From the NCBI RefSeq assembly GCF_008632335.1, contig NZ_VWXX01000007.1, positions 1 through 64,000 on the forward strand: a stretch of 64,000 bases of DNA, read 5' to 3'. Of the stretch, positions 57,728 to 64,000 are shown in pieces; positions within the stretch are counted from its first letter, which is position 1, and each line of letters opens with the position of its first letter. The DNA comes from Thiohalocapsa marina (GTDB taxonomy: Bacteria > Pseudomonadota > Gammaproteobacteria > Chromatiales > Chromatiaceae). Made by a program: the position numbers and the translations under genes. The notes beneath the pieces were generated by a model that did not search any database, had not been told where the DNA came from, and saw nothing but the letters and a program-made list of their open reading frames with translations.

Positions 57728-58243
57728 ATGAGCAAAGAAGCAAGTTTCGACCGCGAGCAACTGCTCGCCTGCGGCCACGGCGAGATGTTCGGACCGGGCA
57801 ATGCCCAGCTACCGGTGCCGAACATGCTGATGATGGACCGCATCGTGCGCATCGCCGATCACGGCGGCCAGTACGGCAAGGGGGAGATCATCGCCGAACT
57901 GGACATCCGGCCGGAGCTCTGGTTCTTCGAGTGCCATTTTCCGGGCGATCCGGTGATGCCCGGCTGCCTGGGCCTGGATGCCATGTGGCAGATCGTCGGC
58001 TTCTATCTGGCCTGGATCGGCAACCCCGGGCACGGCCGCGCCCTGGGCGTGGGTGAGGTGAAGTTCACCGGCCAGGTGCTGCCGACGGCCAGCAAGGTGA
58101 CCTACCGCATCGACATGAAACGTGTCATCTCGCGCAAGCTGGTGCTCGGCATCGGCGACGGCGTAATGGACGTGGACGGCCGCGAGATCTACACCGCCAA
58201 GGACCTGCGGGTGGGGCTGTTCACCTCCACCGAAGGTTTCTGA
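57728..58243 (+). CDS. fabA: 3-hydroxydecanoyl-ACP dehydratase/isomerase FabA
   Basis: FabA (171 aa) dehydrates beta-hydroxydecanoyl-ACP and isomerises the product, the branch point of anaerobic unsaturated fatty-acid synthesis. The active-site region [20 protein letters not shown] carries the catalytic histidine and aspartate. [15 protein letters not shown] and [13 protein letters not shown] are typical. Its usual partner fabB is not adjacent. A copy of the multi-hairpin repeat lies directly upstream and may lie in its leader. Confidence 0.97.
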   Translation: MSKEASFDREQLLACGHGEMFGPGNAQLPVPNMLMMDRIVRIADHGGQYGKGEIIAELDIRPELWFFECHFPGDPVMPGCLGLDAMWQIVGFYLAWIGNPGHGRALGVGEVKFTGQVLPTASKVTYRIDMKRVISRKLVLGIGDGVMDVDGREIYTAKDLRVGLFTSTEGF

Positions 58244-58330
58244 CGCCTGGCATCACGCCGGACTCTGGCGTGATCCTGGCGCCGGTGCCGGCGGCGTGCC
58301 CGGCACTGGCCATCACCCGTAGTCTGCCGG

Positions 58331-59308
58331 TCAGTGCCCCGGCACGCAGATCTGATGCCTGAACACGGCAATCAGGGTCCGCGCCAGCAGCAGCACGACG
58401 ATCACCGTCAGCAACGCCAGCAGCACGGCGCCGATCCAGCGATAGGTGTCCGCGCCCCCCGACAACTCGAACATCAGCAGGCTGGCGATGCTGATGGCCG
58501 CAAGCGGAAAGGTGTAGGCCCACCAGGACAGGAAGAAGCGCAACCGTGCGAAACGCCCGACCTGGGTGAACAGCAGCAGGGTCAGGAACAGGCCGCTGTA
58601 GTAGAGCACCCGCGCCAGGGTATCCAGATCGCCGATCAGCCGGGTGTAGGCGATGAAGCCCACCGCCGGCGGCGCGATGAGGATGAACAGGGTCGGCATC
58701 AGATGCTCGTCCAGGGGCTGATGGAACAGCACCCGATACATGATGATGGTCAGCAGGATGACCCAGAACAGCATGCCCACGCTGAAGAAGAACCAGGACA
58801 CGTCGGCGTAGCCCAGGGGCACGCCGGCTACTGGAACCAGCACATTGCCCACCGCCGGGATGAACCAGGCCGGGTTCATGTGCTTGATCTCGAAGTGCTC
58901 ATGGTGGATCCAGACATTGACCACGTAGAGCGTGAAGAGCAGGTGCAGCGCCATGCCGACCAGCCACAGCCACTGGCTGACCTCGCGGTCGATACCCAGG
59001 TAGGCCACCGCCAGCAGCAGCAGGCTGATGGAGATGGTCGGAAAGAAATTGAGCTTCACCGGGTGGCGCAGTTCCGCCAGCACGGACTGCCCGTGCAGCA
59101 CCAGCTTGCTGAAGTAGAGCACGAACAGCAGCACGAACACGCCGCTGCAGATGCCCACCATCCAGGTGGTGATGTTCAGGTCCACGCCGAAGACCATCTG
59201 GGCCTTCTCCCAGCCGATGGTCAGGCCGGTCAGTCCCATGACCATGGCAAAAAAGGAAATGGGCAGGTAAGGCAGACGCCGAACCGGCTGCTCGCTGGCT
59301 GTACTCAT
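58331..59308 (-). CDS. SLAC1/TDT-family anion channel or transporter
   Basis: This 325-aa membrane protein has about ten helices and matches the tellurite-resistance/dicarboxylate transporter (TDT, TehA/SLAC1) family. The opening LPISFFAMVMGLTGLTIGWEKA and the helices YADVSWFFFSVGMLFWVILLT and FFLSWWAYTFPLAAISIASL are characteristic. Structurally studied relatives are anion channels, so tellurite resistance should not be assumed. No tehB is present. It is convergent with fabA. Confidence 0.9.
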   Translation of the reverse strand: MSTASEQPVRRLPYLPISFFAMVMGLTGLTIGWEKAQMVFGVDLNITTWMVGICSGVFVLLFVLYFSKLVLHGQSVLAELRHPVKLNFFPTISISLLLLAVAYLGIDREVSQWLWLVGMALHLLFTLYVVNVWIHHEHFEIKHMNPAWFIPAVGNVLVPVAGVPLGYADVSWFFFSVGMLFWVILLTIIMYRVLFHQPLDEHLMPTLFILIAPPAVGFIAYTRLIGDLDTLARVLYYSGLFLTLLLFTQVGRFARLRFFLSWWAYTFPLAAISIASLLMFELSGGADTYRWIGAVLLALLTVIVVLLLARTLIAVFRHQICVPGH

Positions 59309-59730
59309 GCAGGAATTCTCCGATCGCGGAATGATGATGCTTGACAGAAATTGTAGGGATTAGCGACGCGCCTGCATTGAAGATCATCAAACGCGCAGCA
59401 GAGTCTAACAGCCCTGCTGCGGTTCGGCCGCAGTCCGGTGCAGGCGCGGCATCGGGCCGGAATCGGTCCGGTACGGGGCCTGAAAACGCGGCTCATGTGA
59501 ATCTTCAATGCGCACGCCGGCCGGAGTTGTTCCAATGTGCCCGGTCCAGACAATGGCACACAGGGTGCACCGTCGTCGACGCGACGGTGAGCGTTCGCTG
59601 GTCTGGGCCGACAGCATCGGCATTGGTCGCGTCCGCTGTCCGGCCGTCTTGCAACGTGCATAACGGACAGCCGGCGTTCGATCGGTCACCGATGAACAGG
59701 ATTCGCAACCCGATTCAGAGGAATTCACGC
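59309..59730. other. 422-bp intergenic region
   Basis: This lies between the divergent SLAC1-type gene and the DUF2892 gene. It has an isolated TTGACA at 59341-59346 with no good -10. I see no gene or strong structure; it should hold promoters for both neighbours. Confidence 0.4.
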
Positions 59731-59919
59731 ATGAAGCAGAATGTCGGCGGTATCGACCGGTGGCTCCGCATCGCCCTTGGTCTGGTCCTGGTGGTCTGGG
59801 GTCTCTGGGCCCAGACCTGGTGGGGCGCAATCGGGCTCGTGCCCCTGTTGACTGGCGCCATCGGCTGGTGCCCGCTGTACCTGCCGCTGGGTCTGAGCAC
59901 CTGCAAGTCAGACGACTGA
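59731..59919 (+). CDS. DUF2892 (YgaP-type) small membrane protein
   Basis: This 62-aa protein has the family opening MKQNVGGIDRWLRIALGLVL, two membrane helices and a conserved GAIGWCPLYLPLGLSTC with two cysteines. Relatives form the membrane part of the rhodanese YgaP or stand alone; the role is unclear, possibly linked to sulfur or thiocyanate metabolism. GAGGAA lies 8 nt before the ATG, which fixes the start. It is 48 bp upstream of the next small gene. Confidence 0.9.
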   Translation: MKQNVGGIDRWLRIALGLVLVVWGLWAQTWWGAIGLVPLLTGAIGWCPLYLPLGLSTCKSDD

Positions 59920-59967
59920 TCAACGCTGGCCGCCAACTGCTACCCTCAGTTCCCACAGGTAACCCTG

Positions 59968-60357
59968 ATGAAACAGACCCTGCTGCAAGAGAAGTATCCC
60001 GTCTATACCCTCGAGGTCATGAAGACCGAGACCAGCCATCCGGACGTGGATTCCATCCTCGCCTACCTGCGCGACTGCGTCGAACAGCACCCGGTCTCCC
60101 GCATGATCGCCGAGTTCGACCATTACGCCCACACCAGCGCACTGCCCCAGGGCGAGATCGCGCCCGACATTCAGGCCGCCAAGCACATCGTCTTCTGCTT
60201 CGGCACCCACCTGCCCAACGCCCAGGTCATGGCCGTGCGCCCACGTTCCATCGGCGTCGTCGACCAGGGCGACCGCTTCATCATCAGCTTCCTGGAAGCC
60301 CCCATGCCCCTGGCCAACAACGCCATGGAGGGCTGGGTGAAAGCCCTCGTCGACTGA
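59968..60357 (+). CDS. Conserved cytosolic protein of unknown function (possibly DUF6858)
   Basis: This 129-aa soluble protein has no signal peptide or membrane helix. Notable segments are YPVYTLEVMKTETSHPDVDS, MIAEFDHYAHTS and HIVFCFGTHLPNAQVMAVRP; the HIVFCFG cysteine and the repeated histidines could bind a ligand or metal. I associate it only tentatively with a DUF6858-type family found in sulfur-oxidising and other chemolithotrophic bacteria. The codon pattern is like its neighbours. It probably shares a transcript with the DUF2892 gene. Confidence 0.75.
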   Translation: MKQTLLQEKYPVYTLEVMKTETSHPDVDSILAYLRDCVEQHPVSRMIAEFDHYAHTSALPQGEIAPDIQAAKHIVFCFGTHLPNAQVMAVRPRSIGVVDQGDRFIISFLEAPMPLANNAMEGWVKALVD

Positions 60358-60706
60358 CGGGACAGCGCGGCCTGACAAGGCCGGCTGCTCCCAACTTATT
60401 GGAAATGAAGCGATTCGGAAACCGCGTTTGCGGATCTCATGCTGGTTTTGGGCCAGGAGGCCAATCAACCAGCGTCTCCTTGGCGGTTTGGCCGTAGCCT
60501 GCTTCCCACACCCCGGGTTCCACACTTATAGCCAGGGATCATCAATTTTCGGCCACAGCCTGAGTGGGTTGGGGTCGATGCTCCAGGGTCTCGACAGCAG
60601 GGAAGCTGTCGTGAAGTCCAAGGGCATGCTTTCACGGCGTCCCCAGGCCGCCGACACACAACCCGCGAATACCGAAATCGTGGTTGCAACAGGGAGAAAC
60701 CTGGCC
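60358..60706. other. Intergenic region with a half repeat element
   Basis: After the unknown-function gene comes a short GC hairpin (GGCCTGACAAGGCC, near 60369) and a partial copy of the multi-hairpin repeat (60403-60479). The rest (60480-60706) has no gene I can support; it precedes the promoter of the DUF2325 gene. Confidence 0.5.
60403..60479. repeat. Multi-hairpin dispersed element, partial copy 4 (right half)
   Basis: This 77-bp fragment aligns with the right half of copy 2, from aaatgaagcgattcggaaac through GGCCAGGAGGCCAA to CAGCGTCTCC. The left half with its terminal repeat is missing. It shows that the family includes truncated copies. Confidence 0.85.
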
Positions 60707-60735
60707 TTGAAAGAAATACGAATCGTTCGTATTAT
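60707..60735 (+). promoter_or_regulatory. Sigma-70 promoter of the DUF2325 gene
   Basis: TTGAAA (60707-60712) and TATTAT (60730-60735) are separated by 17 bp, close to consensus. The 19-bp palindrome fills the spacer. The predicted transcript start is within about 10 nt of the ATG at 60750, so the message is nearly leaderless or translation begins further downstream. Confidence 0.65.
60715..60733. promoter_or_regulatory. Fur-box-like 19-bp palindrome
   Basis: AATACGAATCGTTCGTATT is a perfect 8-3-8 palindrome lying between the -35 and -10 of the DUF2325 promoter. It matches the Fur-box form AATGAGAATNATTCTCATT at the AAT, GAAT, TTC and ATT positions. A repressor bound here would block RNA polymerase. 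The identity of the regulator is inferred. Confidence 0.55.
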
Positions 60736-60749
60736 GTTGCTCAGCCCAA

Positions 60750-62204
60750 ATGCAACAGCGTTTCGACATCACCATGTGCCAGCACACTGCCCTGCCGCAT
60801 CCCATACTCGCGGACGCCCCTTCGGTCGGCCTGTCAGCCGCGTTGGCGTCTGCCATGACACCGGCGACGACATCGGCGATTGCATCGGCGACGGCAATGA
60901 CCATGCCACCGCCCAAGGCATCCTTTGCGGCGCCCGCGGCGCCTGAACCGTCGACGCGCGCATCATCGGCGCGGCTGAAGTTGTGGGATATCCCCGCCCG
61001 CTTTCATTGCCCGATCATCGGCACCTGTCTGCACGTGGGCGAACTCAGGGAGCTGGCGCGCAAGATCGGCTGCCCGCGGCACGCCGGGTTGAGCGACTAC
61101 GAGATACACGTCAGTTATGTCACCTCGGCGGAGAGCAAGAATCAACTGTCAGTTGCCGCGCAAAAACTGCTCGAGCGCAAGCACGCCAAGGAGCTCAGGC
61201 GCTTTGCCACGCTCAAGACCCCGGCGGAACTGCAACGGGTCTGGGACGAACAACTGGCGGAAGGCCAGGTGCCGGGGGCCTTCTGGGCACTGATGACCCA
61301 CCCCCGTGCCGACAACATGACGCGCGACCGGGCCTACGAGGCCGTGCACATGCTGTCTCATCAAGTCGGCGCGGGACTCAATGCGGACACCAAGCGCCTG
61401 ACAGAGGCACGCAAGGCACTGCAGACCCTGCGACAGGACTGCGCTGCAGATGCTGCGCGCAGCCTGCGCAAACTCGCCGCCCGGGAGGCGCGTATCGAGC
61501 AACTGCAACAGCAACTGGAGGAAGCCAACGGTGCCGTCGAGGCCCTGCAACAGGCGCAGCTGCGTATCCTGGAGCTGGAATCCGGCGACCAGCTTCGGGA
61601 GCTCCGGGCGCAGATCAACGCCATGCAGAGTGAAGCCCTTGAGCAGGCGCGCCGGCGCAAGACCGCAGAGGCGCAGGCCGACGCACTACGTCAACAGCTG
61701 GACAGGGCCCAGACCAGAATCCATGCCCTGTCCGAACAACTGAGCGAGCGCAGCGCCAGCTGCGCCGCCCTTGAACAGGTGGTGAATCACCTGGACCTGG
61801 GCTCCGACACCTGCTGCGGAAAGGATTGCAGCCAATGCCCTCGCCGCGAGGAGCGCCGCCTGGATCTGGGTGGTCGGCGCATCCTGTGCGTGGGCGGTCG
61901 CGGCTCCCTTGCCACCCGTTACCGGGAACTGGTCAAACGCTGCAACGGCGAGCTGGTGCGCCACGACGGTGGCCTGGAGCAGAGCAGTCAACGCCTGGAG
62001 GCCCTGCTGGCAAGCGCCGATGCCGTGGTCTGCCCGGCGGACAATGTCAGCCACGACGCCTATCTGCGTGCGAAACGCTTCTGCAAGCGGACCGACAAGC
62101 CCTGCCTGCTGCTGGAGCGCTCCGGCATCGACACCTTTGTCCGGGCGCTGGCCGACCTGGCCGAGCACCCCCAGGGCGCGATGTCCGGCGTGCAGACGGT
62201 CTGA
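60750..62204 (+). CDS. DUF2325 coiled-coil protein
   Basis: This protein (484 aa from the first ATG) has three parts. An Ala/Thr-rich N-terminus of about 75 residues is unlikely to be conserved. A middle region begins LWDIPARFHCPIIGTCLHVG (two cysteines six residues apart) and continues into a long coiled coil (about 220-345). The C-terminal DUF2325 domain has RRILCVGGRGSLATRYRELV and ADAVVCPADNVSHDAYLRAK, a Rossmann-like fold, preceded by CCGKDCSQCPRREER, a likely metal-binding cluster. The function is unknown. No ribosome-binding site is visible, so ATGs at 60774 or later are possible. A Fur-like site in the promoter suggests iron control. Confidence 0.85.
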   Translation: MQQRFDITMCQHTALPHPILADAPSVGLSAALASAMTPATTSAIASATAMTMPPPKASFAAPAAPEPSTRASSARLKLWDIPARFHCPIIGTCLHVGELRELARKIGCPRHAGLSDYEIHVSYVTSAESKNQLSVAAQKLLERKHAKELRRFATLKTPAELQRVWDEQLAEGQVPGAFWALMTHPRADNMTRDRAYEAVHMLSHQVGAGLNADTKRLTEARKALQTLRQDCAADAARSLRKLAAREARIEQLQQQLEEANGAVEALQQAQLRILELESGDQLRELRAQINAMQSEALEQARRRKTAEAQADALRQQLDRAQTRIHALSEQLSERSASCAALEQVVNHLDLGSDTCCGKDCSQCPRREERRLDLGGRRILCVGGRGSLATRYRELVKRCNGELVRHDGGLEQSSQRLEALLASADAVVCPADNVSHDAYLRAKRFCKRTDKPCLLLERSGIDTFVRALADLAEHPQGAMSGVQTV

Positions 62205-62213
62205 CGCCGCGCC

Positions 62214-62570
62214 TTAAGGGCGCCCGAAGCCCCTGATCTGGCGGATCGGCGTCCCGAAGAAGGCAATTACGGTCAGGTCTTCCTCGATATCGAAAAAGGC
62301 GTGGTCGCAGGCGGTGCGCACGTACATCATCGAGCCCTTCTCGACCCGGTGCTCCTCGTCCTCCACCCGCAGCCGCGCGCGGCCCTCCAGCACCAGGTAG
62401 AGCTCATCCTCTTCGTGTGCGCTCTGCATCTCCTTCGAACCCGCGGGCAGGTGGTAGATCGAGCAGCTCAGCGAGGGGGTGCGCAGAAATTCATGAAACC
62501 GCAGGTTGCCGGGTTCGATGTCGCGCATCAGTTCCGGTAGTTGAAAGATCAGCCAGTTCTTCTCTGTCAT
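62214..62570 (-). CDS. Small cupin-domain protein
   Basis: This 118-aa single-domain cupin starts MTEKNWLIFQLPELMRDIEP. Cupin motif 1 is SAHEEDELYLVLEGRARLRV and motif 2 includes RTACDHAFFDIEEDL, giving His/Glu metal ligands. The function of such stand-alone cupins (dioxygenase, isomerase or ligand-binding) cannot be assigned. The ATG at 62570 is used; the longer frame upstream is unconserved and lies in the control region shared with the divergent HMA_2-like gene. Confidence 0.88.
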   Translation of the reverse strand: MTEKNWLIFQLPELMRDIEPGNLRFHEFLRTPSLSCSIYHLPAGSKEMQSAHEEDELYLVLEGRARLRVEDEEHRVEKGSMMYVRTACDHAFFDIEEDLTVIAFFGTPIRQIRGFGRP

Positions 62571-62635
62571 GTCTTGGTACCTAGGGGCGACCGAGCGGTC
62601 ACGTTCTGTTATACGGAGACTCCTGAACGTAACAC

Positions 62636-62656
62636 TAACGCAAACCGTTTGCATTA
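62636..62656. promoter_or_regulatory. Fur-box-like palindrome, distal site
   Basis: TAACGCAAACCGTTTGCATTA is a 9-3-9 palindrome with one mismatch, overlapping the -35 of the HMA_2-like gene promoter. Its arrangement (CAAA/TTTG around a CCG centre) is like the 60715 site. Confidence 0.45.
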
Positions 62657-62676
62657 GGAAGAAGCAGCAGTATAAT
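62649..62676 (+). promoter_or_regulatory. Sigma-70 promoter of the HMA_2-like gene
   Basis: TTGCAT (62649-62654) and a perfect TATAAT (62671-62676) are separated by 16 bp. The start codon at 62724 is about 40 nt downstream of the expected transcript start. Confidence 0.65.
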
Positions 62677-62692
62677 GAGAACCGTTCCTACT
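62674..62692. promoter_or_regulatory. Fur-box-like half-palindrome, proximal site
   Basis: AATGAGAACCGTTCCTACT matches the left arm of the Fur box AATGAGAATNATTCTCATT at eight straight positions and keeps TTC in the right arm. It overlaps the -10 hexamer and the likely transcript start. Confidence 0.45.
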
Positions 62693-62723
62693 GCGTATCA
62701 GTTCACTGCTAGAGGCGTTCTCG

Positions 62724-63083
62724 ATGAGCCAGTACATCCATCATGTCCCCGGCCGTATCCGCGTGCGATCGAAGGCGTTTCGCTGCCAGAACGACAAGGC
62801 CCTGCTGGCCCGAAGTCAGTTGCTGGCACTGGAAGGCGTGCGCAATGTGGAGATCAACACCCGCGCGGCGAGCATCCTGGTGCAATATGACCCTGAGCGA
62901 TTGAGTCGGCCCGAGCTCTTTGCCGCACTGGAGGAGGTCGGCTGCATCGACGCCGTGCGCCATGATAGGGCAAGCAGCCCGACTGCAAAGATCGGTGAAA
63001 CCTTCGGGAAGACACTGGTCGGCGTTGTCGTGCAGAAGGCCGTGGAGCAGTCGGCCCGCTCGCTGGTCGGCGCCTTCATTTGA
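62724..63083 (+). CDS. HMA_2-like heavy-metal-associated domain protein
   Basis: This 119-aa protein opens YIHHVPGRIRVRSKAFRCQN and has a ferredoxin-like beta-alpha-beta pattern (LEGVRNVEINTRAASILVQY, then SRPELFAALEEVGCI). This matches HMA_2-type proteins that resemble the metal-binding domains of P1B ATPases but lack the CxxC motif; here the only cysteines are isolated. The last 25 residues (GETFGKTLVGVVVQKAVEQS) form an amphipathic helix. AGAGG lies 8 nt upstream of the ATG. Fur-like boxes in the promoter suggest iron-dependent expression. Confidence 0.85.
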   Translation: MSQYIHHVPGRIRVRSKAFRCQNDKALLARSQLLALEGVRNVEINTRAASILVQYDPERLSRPELFAALEEVGCIDAVRHDRASSPTAKIGETFGKTLVGVVVQKAVEQSARSLVGAFI

Positions 63084-63099
63084 TCCTGCTGCAGATCCT

Positions 63100-63124
63100 C
63101 GTTCCCACACGCCGGGTGGGAACG
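63100..63124. repeat. GTTCCCAC-type hairpin after the HMA_2-like gene
   Basis: CGTTCCCAC-acgccgg-GTGGGAACG is a perfect 9-bp stem 16 bp past the stop. The sequence CTCGTTCCCAC...GTGGGAACG is of a kind I know as a widespread intergenic repeat in gammaproteobacteria. It lacks a T-tract. Confidence 0.6.
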
Positions 63125-63290
63125 CCCACTCTCCCCCTCCGAGGGGCAAACCTCGTGCTTTGAGAGGTCTCACGCCGTTCGGCTGGATGGGGACAGAAAG
63201 ACAGGCCTGATCGGGTCTGACTCGGGTATGTACTGCGTGCTGTGAAGGCCTGTAATCAGGCCGGCCATGCAGGATTGCTTGCGCTTGAAG

Positions 63291-63381
63291 TGGCGGAGAG
63301 GGAGGGATTCGAACCCTCGATAGGCTATTAACCTATACACACTTTCCAGGCGTGCTCCTTAAGCCACTCGGACACCTCTCC
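63291..63381 (-). tRNA. tRNA-Ser (anticodon GGA)
   Basis: A 91-nt class II tRNA: acceptor GGAGAGG/CCTCTCC, D arm with GTCCGAGTGGCTTAAGGA, anticodon loop CTGGAAA (anticodon GGA), a long variable arm (ATAGGTTAATAGCCTAT) and T arm GAGGG-TTCGAAT-CCCTC. The CCA end is encoded. Confidence 0.96.
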
Positions 63382-63473
63382 AGCTGGCGGCATCATTGCT
63401 GCCGCTGCAGCATCCCTGAACTGCAGCCTACTAGCATAAGCGAATCAACCTGTAGATGCAATGGTTGGCTGGA

Positions 63474-64000
63474 TCAGCTCGCGCATTGATCCCGGGCCGA
63501 CAGATAGGGCATCAGCATGTCGCGGAAGTCGATGCGCGCTCGCAGGCGACGGCAGAGCATGAAGACGCCGACGAACTTCCGGTGCAGAAACATGCTGGAC
63601 GGGTCCGGCATGCGGGTGAAGGCGTCATCCAGGAACAGGTCCCGGCCGCGGGTGTAGACCCGCTCGAACAGGTTCGAGGTGCCGAAGTCGTAGGGCCCGT
63701 CGGCGGCGAAGATCTCGCTGGACAGCCGGATCAGTTCGATCAGGGCCGCCACCTTGTCCTCCGGATCCTCCTCGCCGATGTAGCCGAGCTGCACCGACGC
63801 CTGCCTCAGGCCCGCCGCGTCGTCCTCCAGGGCCGCGCGCGAGAGCAGGCGATAGCTCTCCGCCAAGGTCGACGGGATGGTGTTGGTGGCGCCGAAGTCC
63901 AGCAGGACGATGCGCCCGGAGTCCGCGTCGTACAGGAAGTTGCCGAAGTTGGGGTCGGTCTGGGCGAGGCCGAACTCGAACAGCTCGCGCAGCATCAGGC
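63474..64000 (-). CDS. COQ8/AarF (ABC1) family atypical kinase, truncated by window edge
   Basis: Only the C-terminal 175 residues or so are in the window; the frame stays open to the edge. The motif FGLAQTDPNFGNFLYD, followed by RIVLLDFGATNTIP, is the catalytic loop and metal-binding DFG of the ABC1 kinase-like fold. The QTDPNxxNFxYD form is closer to the COQ8/ADCK3 branch than to UbiB, which carries a HADPHPGN motif. COQ8 proteins support ubiquinone biosynthesis through an unusual ATPase activity. The C-terminal helical part has FLHRKFVGVFMLCRRLRARI. Confidence 0.88.
   Translation of the reverse strand, partial: LMLRELFEFGLAQTDPNFGNFLYDADSGRIVLLDFGATNTIPSTLAESYRLLSRAALEDDAAGLRQASVQLGYIGEEDPEDKVAALIELIRLSSEIFAADGPYDFGTSNLFERVYTRGRDLFLDDAFTRMPDPSSMFLHRKFVGVFMLCRRLRARIDFRDMLMPYLSARDQCAS

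Noticed and set aside
63247..63262. GGCCTG/CAGGCC hairpin as tRNA-Ser terminator
   Set aside because: The stem is only 6 bp and is followed by just two T residues on the minus strand; too weak to call.

Overview
This window is chromosomal DNA from a high-GC (roughly two-thirds G+C by eye) gammaproteobacterium. The evidence is gene order: rpoE-rseA-rseB-rseC-mucD-lepA-lepB-rnc-era-recO-pdxJ with nadB divergent from rpoE, thrS-infC-rpmI-rplT-pheS-pheT-ihfA-merR, and exbB-exbD-msbA-lpxK-trm112-kdsB. A hypF gene, a three-gene transhydrogenase, rubrerythrin and a SoxW-like thioredoxin would suit a Chromatiales/Ectothiorhodospiraceae-type organism, but that placement is inference. No phage, integrase, intact IS or CRISPR array is visible.

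Layout: 1-410 has no convincing gene. 411-13525 is a long minus-strand run: an EndoIII-like glycosylase, a degenerate GlgC paralogue, pdxJ, recO, era, rnc, a DUF4845 gene, lepB, lepA, mucD and the rpoE-rseABC envelope-stress module. nadB (+) diverges from rpoE and its 3' end overlaps that of hypF (-). Next come tRNA-Pro(GGG) and the merR/ihfA/pheT/pheS/rplT/rpmI/infC/thrS translation cluster, with tRNA-Val(GAC) upstream. 26583-29444 (+) holds class I fumarase, an AcuI-type reductase and yhbY. 29635-31840 (-) holds rubrerythrin, sfsA, acyP and a thioredoxin. A CNT nucleoside transporter (+) faces patatin-sppA-gph-rluC (-), which diverges from rne (+).

40886-45708 (+) looks like a five-gene accessory operon: sulfotransferase, GT4 glycosyltransferase, DUF2334 deacetylase, acetolactate decarboxylase with an added N-terminal helical domain, and a membrane-anchored sensor-like protein without an output domain. 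45842-55150 (-) carries a low-molecular-weight phosphatase, a small secreted protein, kdsB-trm112-lpxK-msbA-exbD-exbB (LPS export) and pntB-pntAB-pntAA. proS and fabA follow on plus, then a SLAC1/TDT channel (-), two small plus genes, a DUF2325 protein, a cupin (-) divergent from an HMA_2-like protein (+), tRNA-Ser(GGA) and a truncated COQ8-like kinase gene (-).

The most notable features not explained by ordinary genes are: (i) a dispersed 152-163 bp multi-hairpin element with terminal inverted repeats (three full copies and one half copy), resembling ERIC/MITE elements; (ii) three Fur-box-like palindromes in the promoters of the DUF2325 and HMA_2-like genes; (iii) the five-gene sulfotransferase/ALDC operon; (iv) an orphan plus-strand terminator near 47113; (v) unusual start codons, AUC for infC and probably CUG for sfsA.
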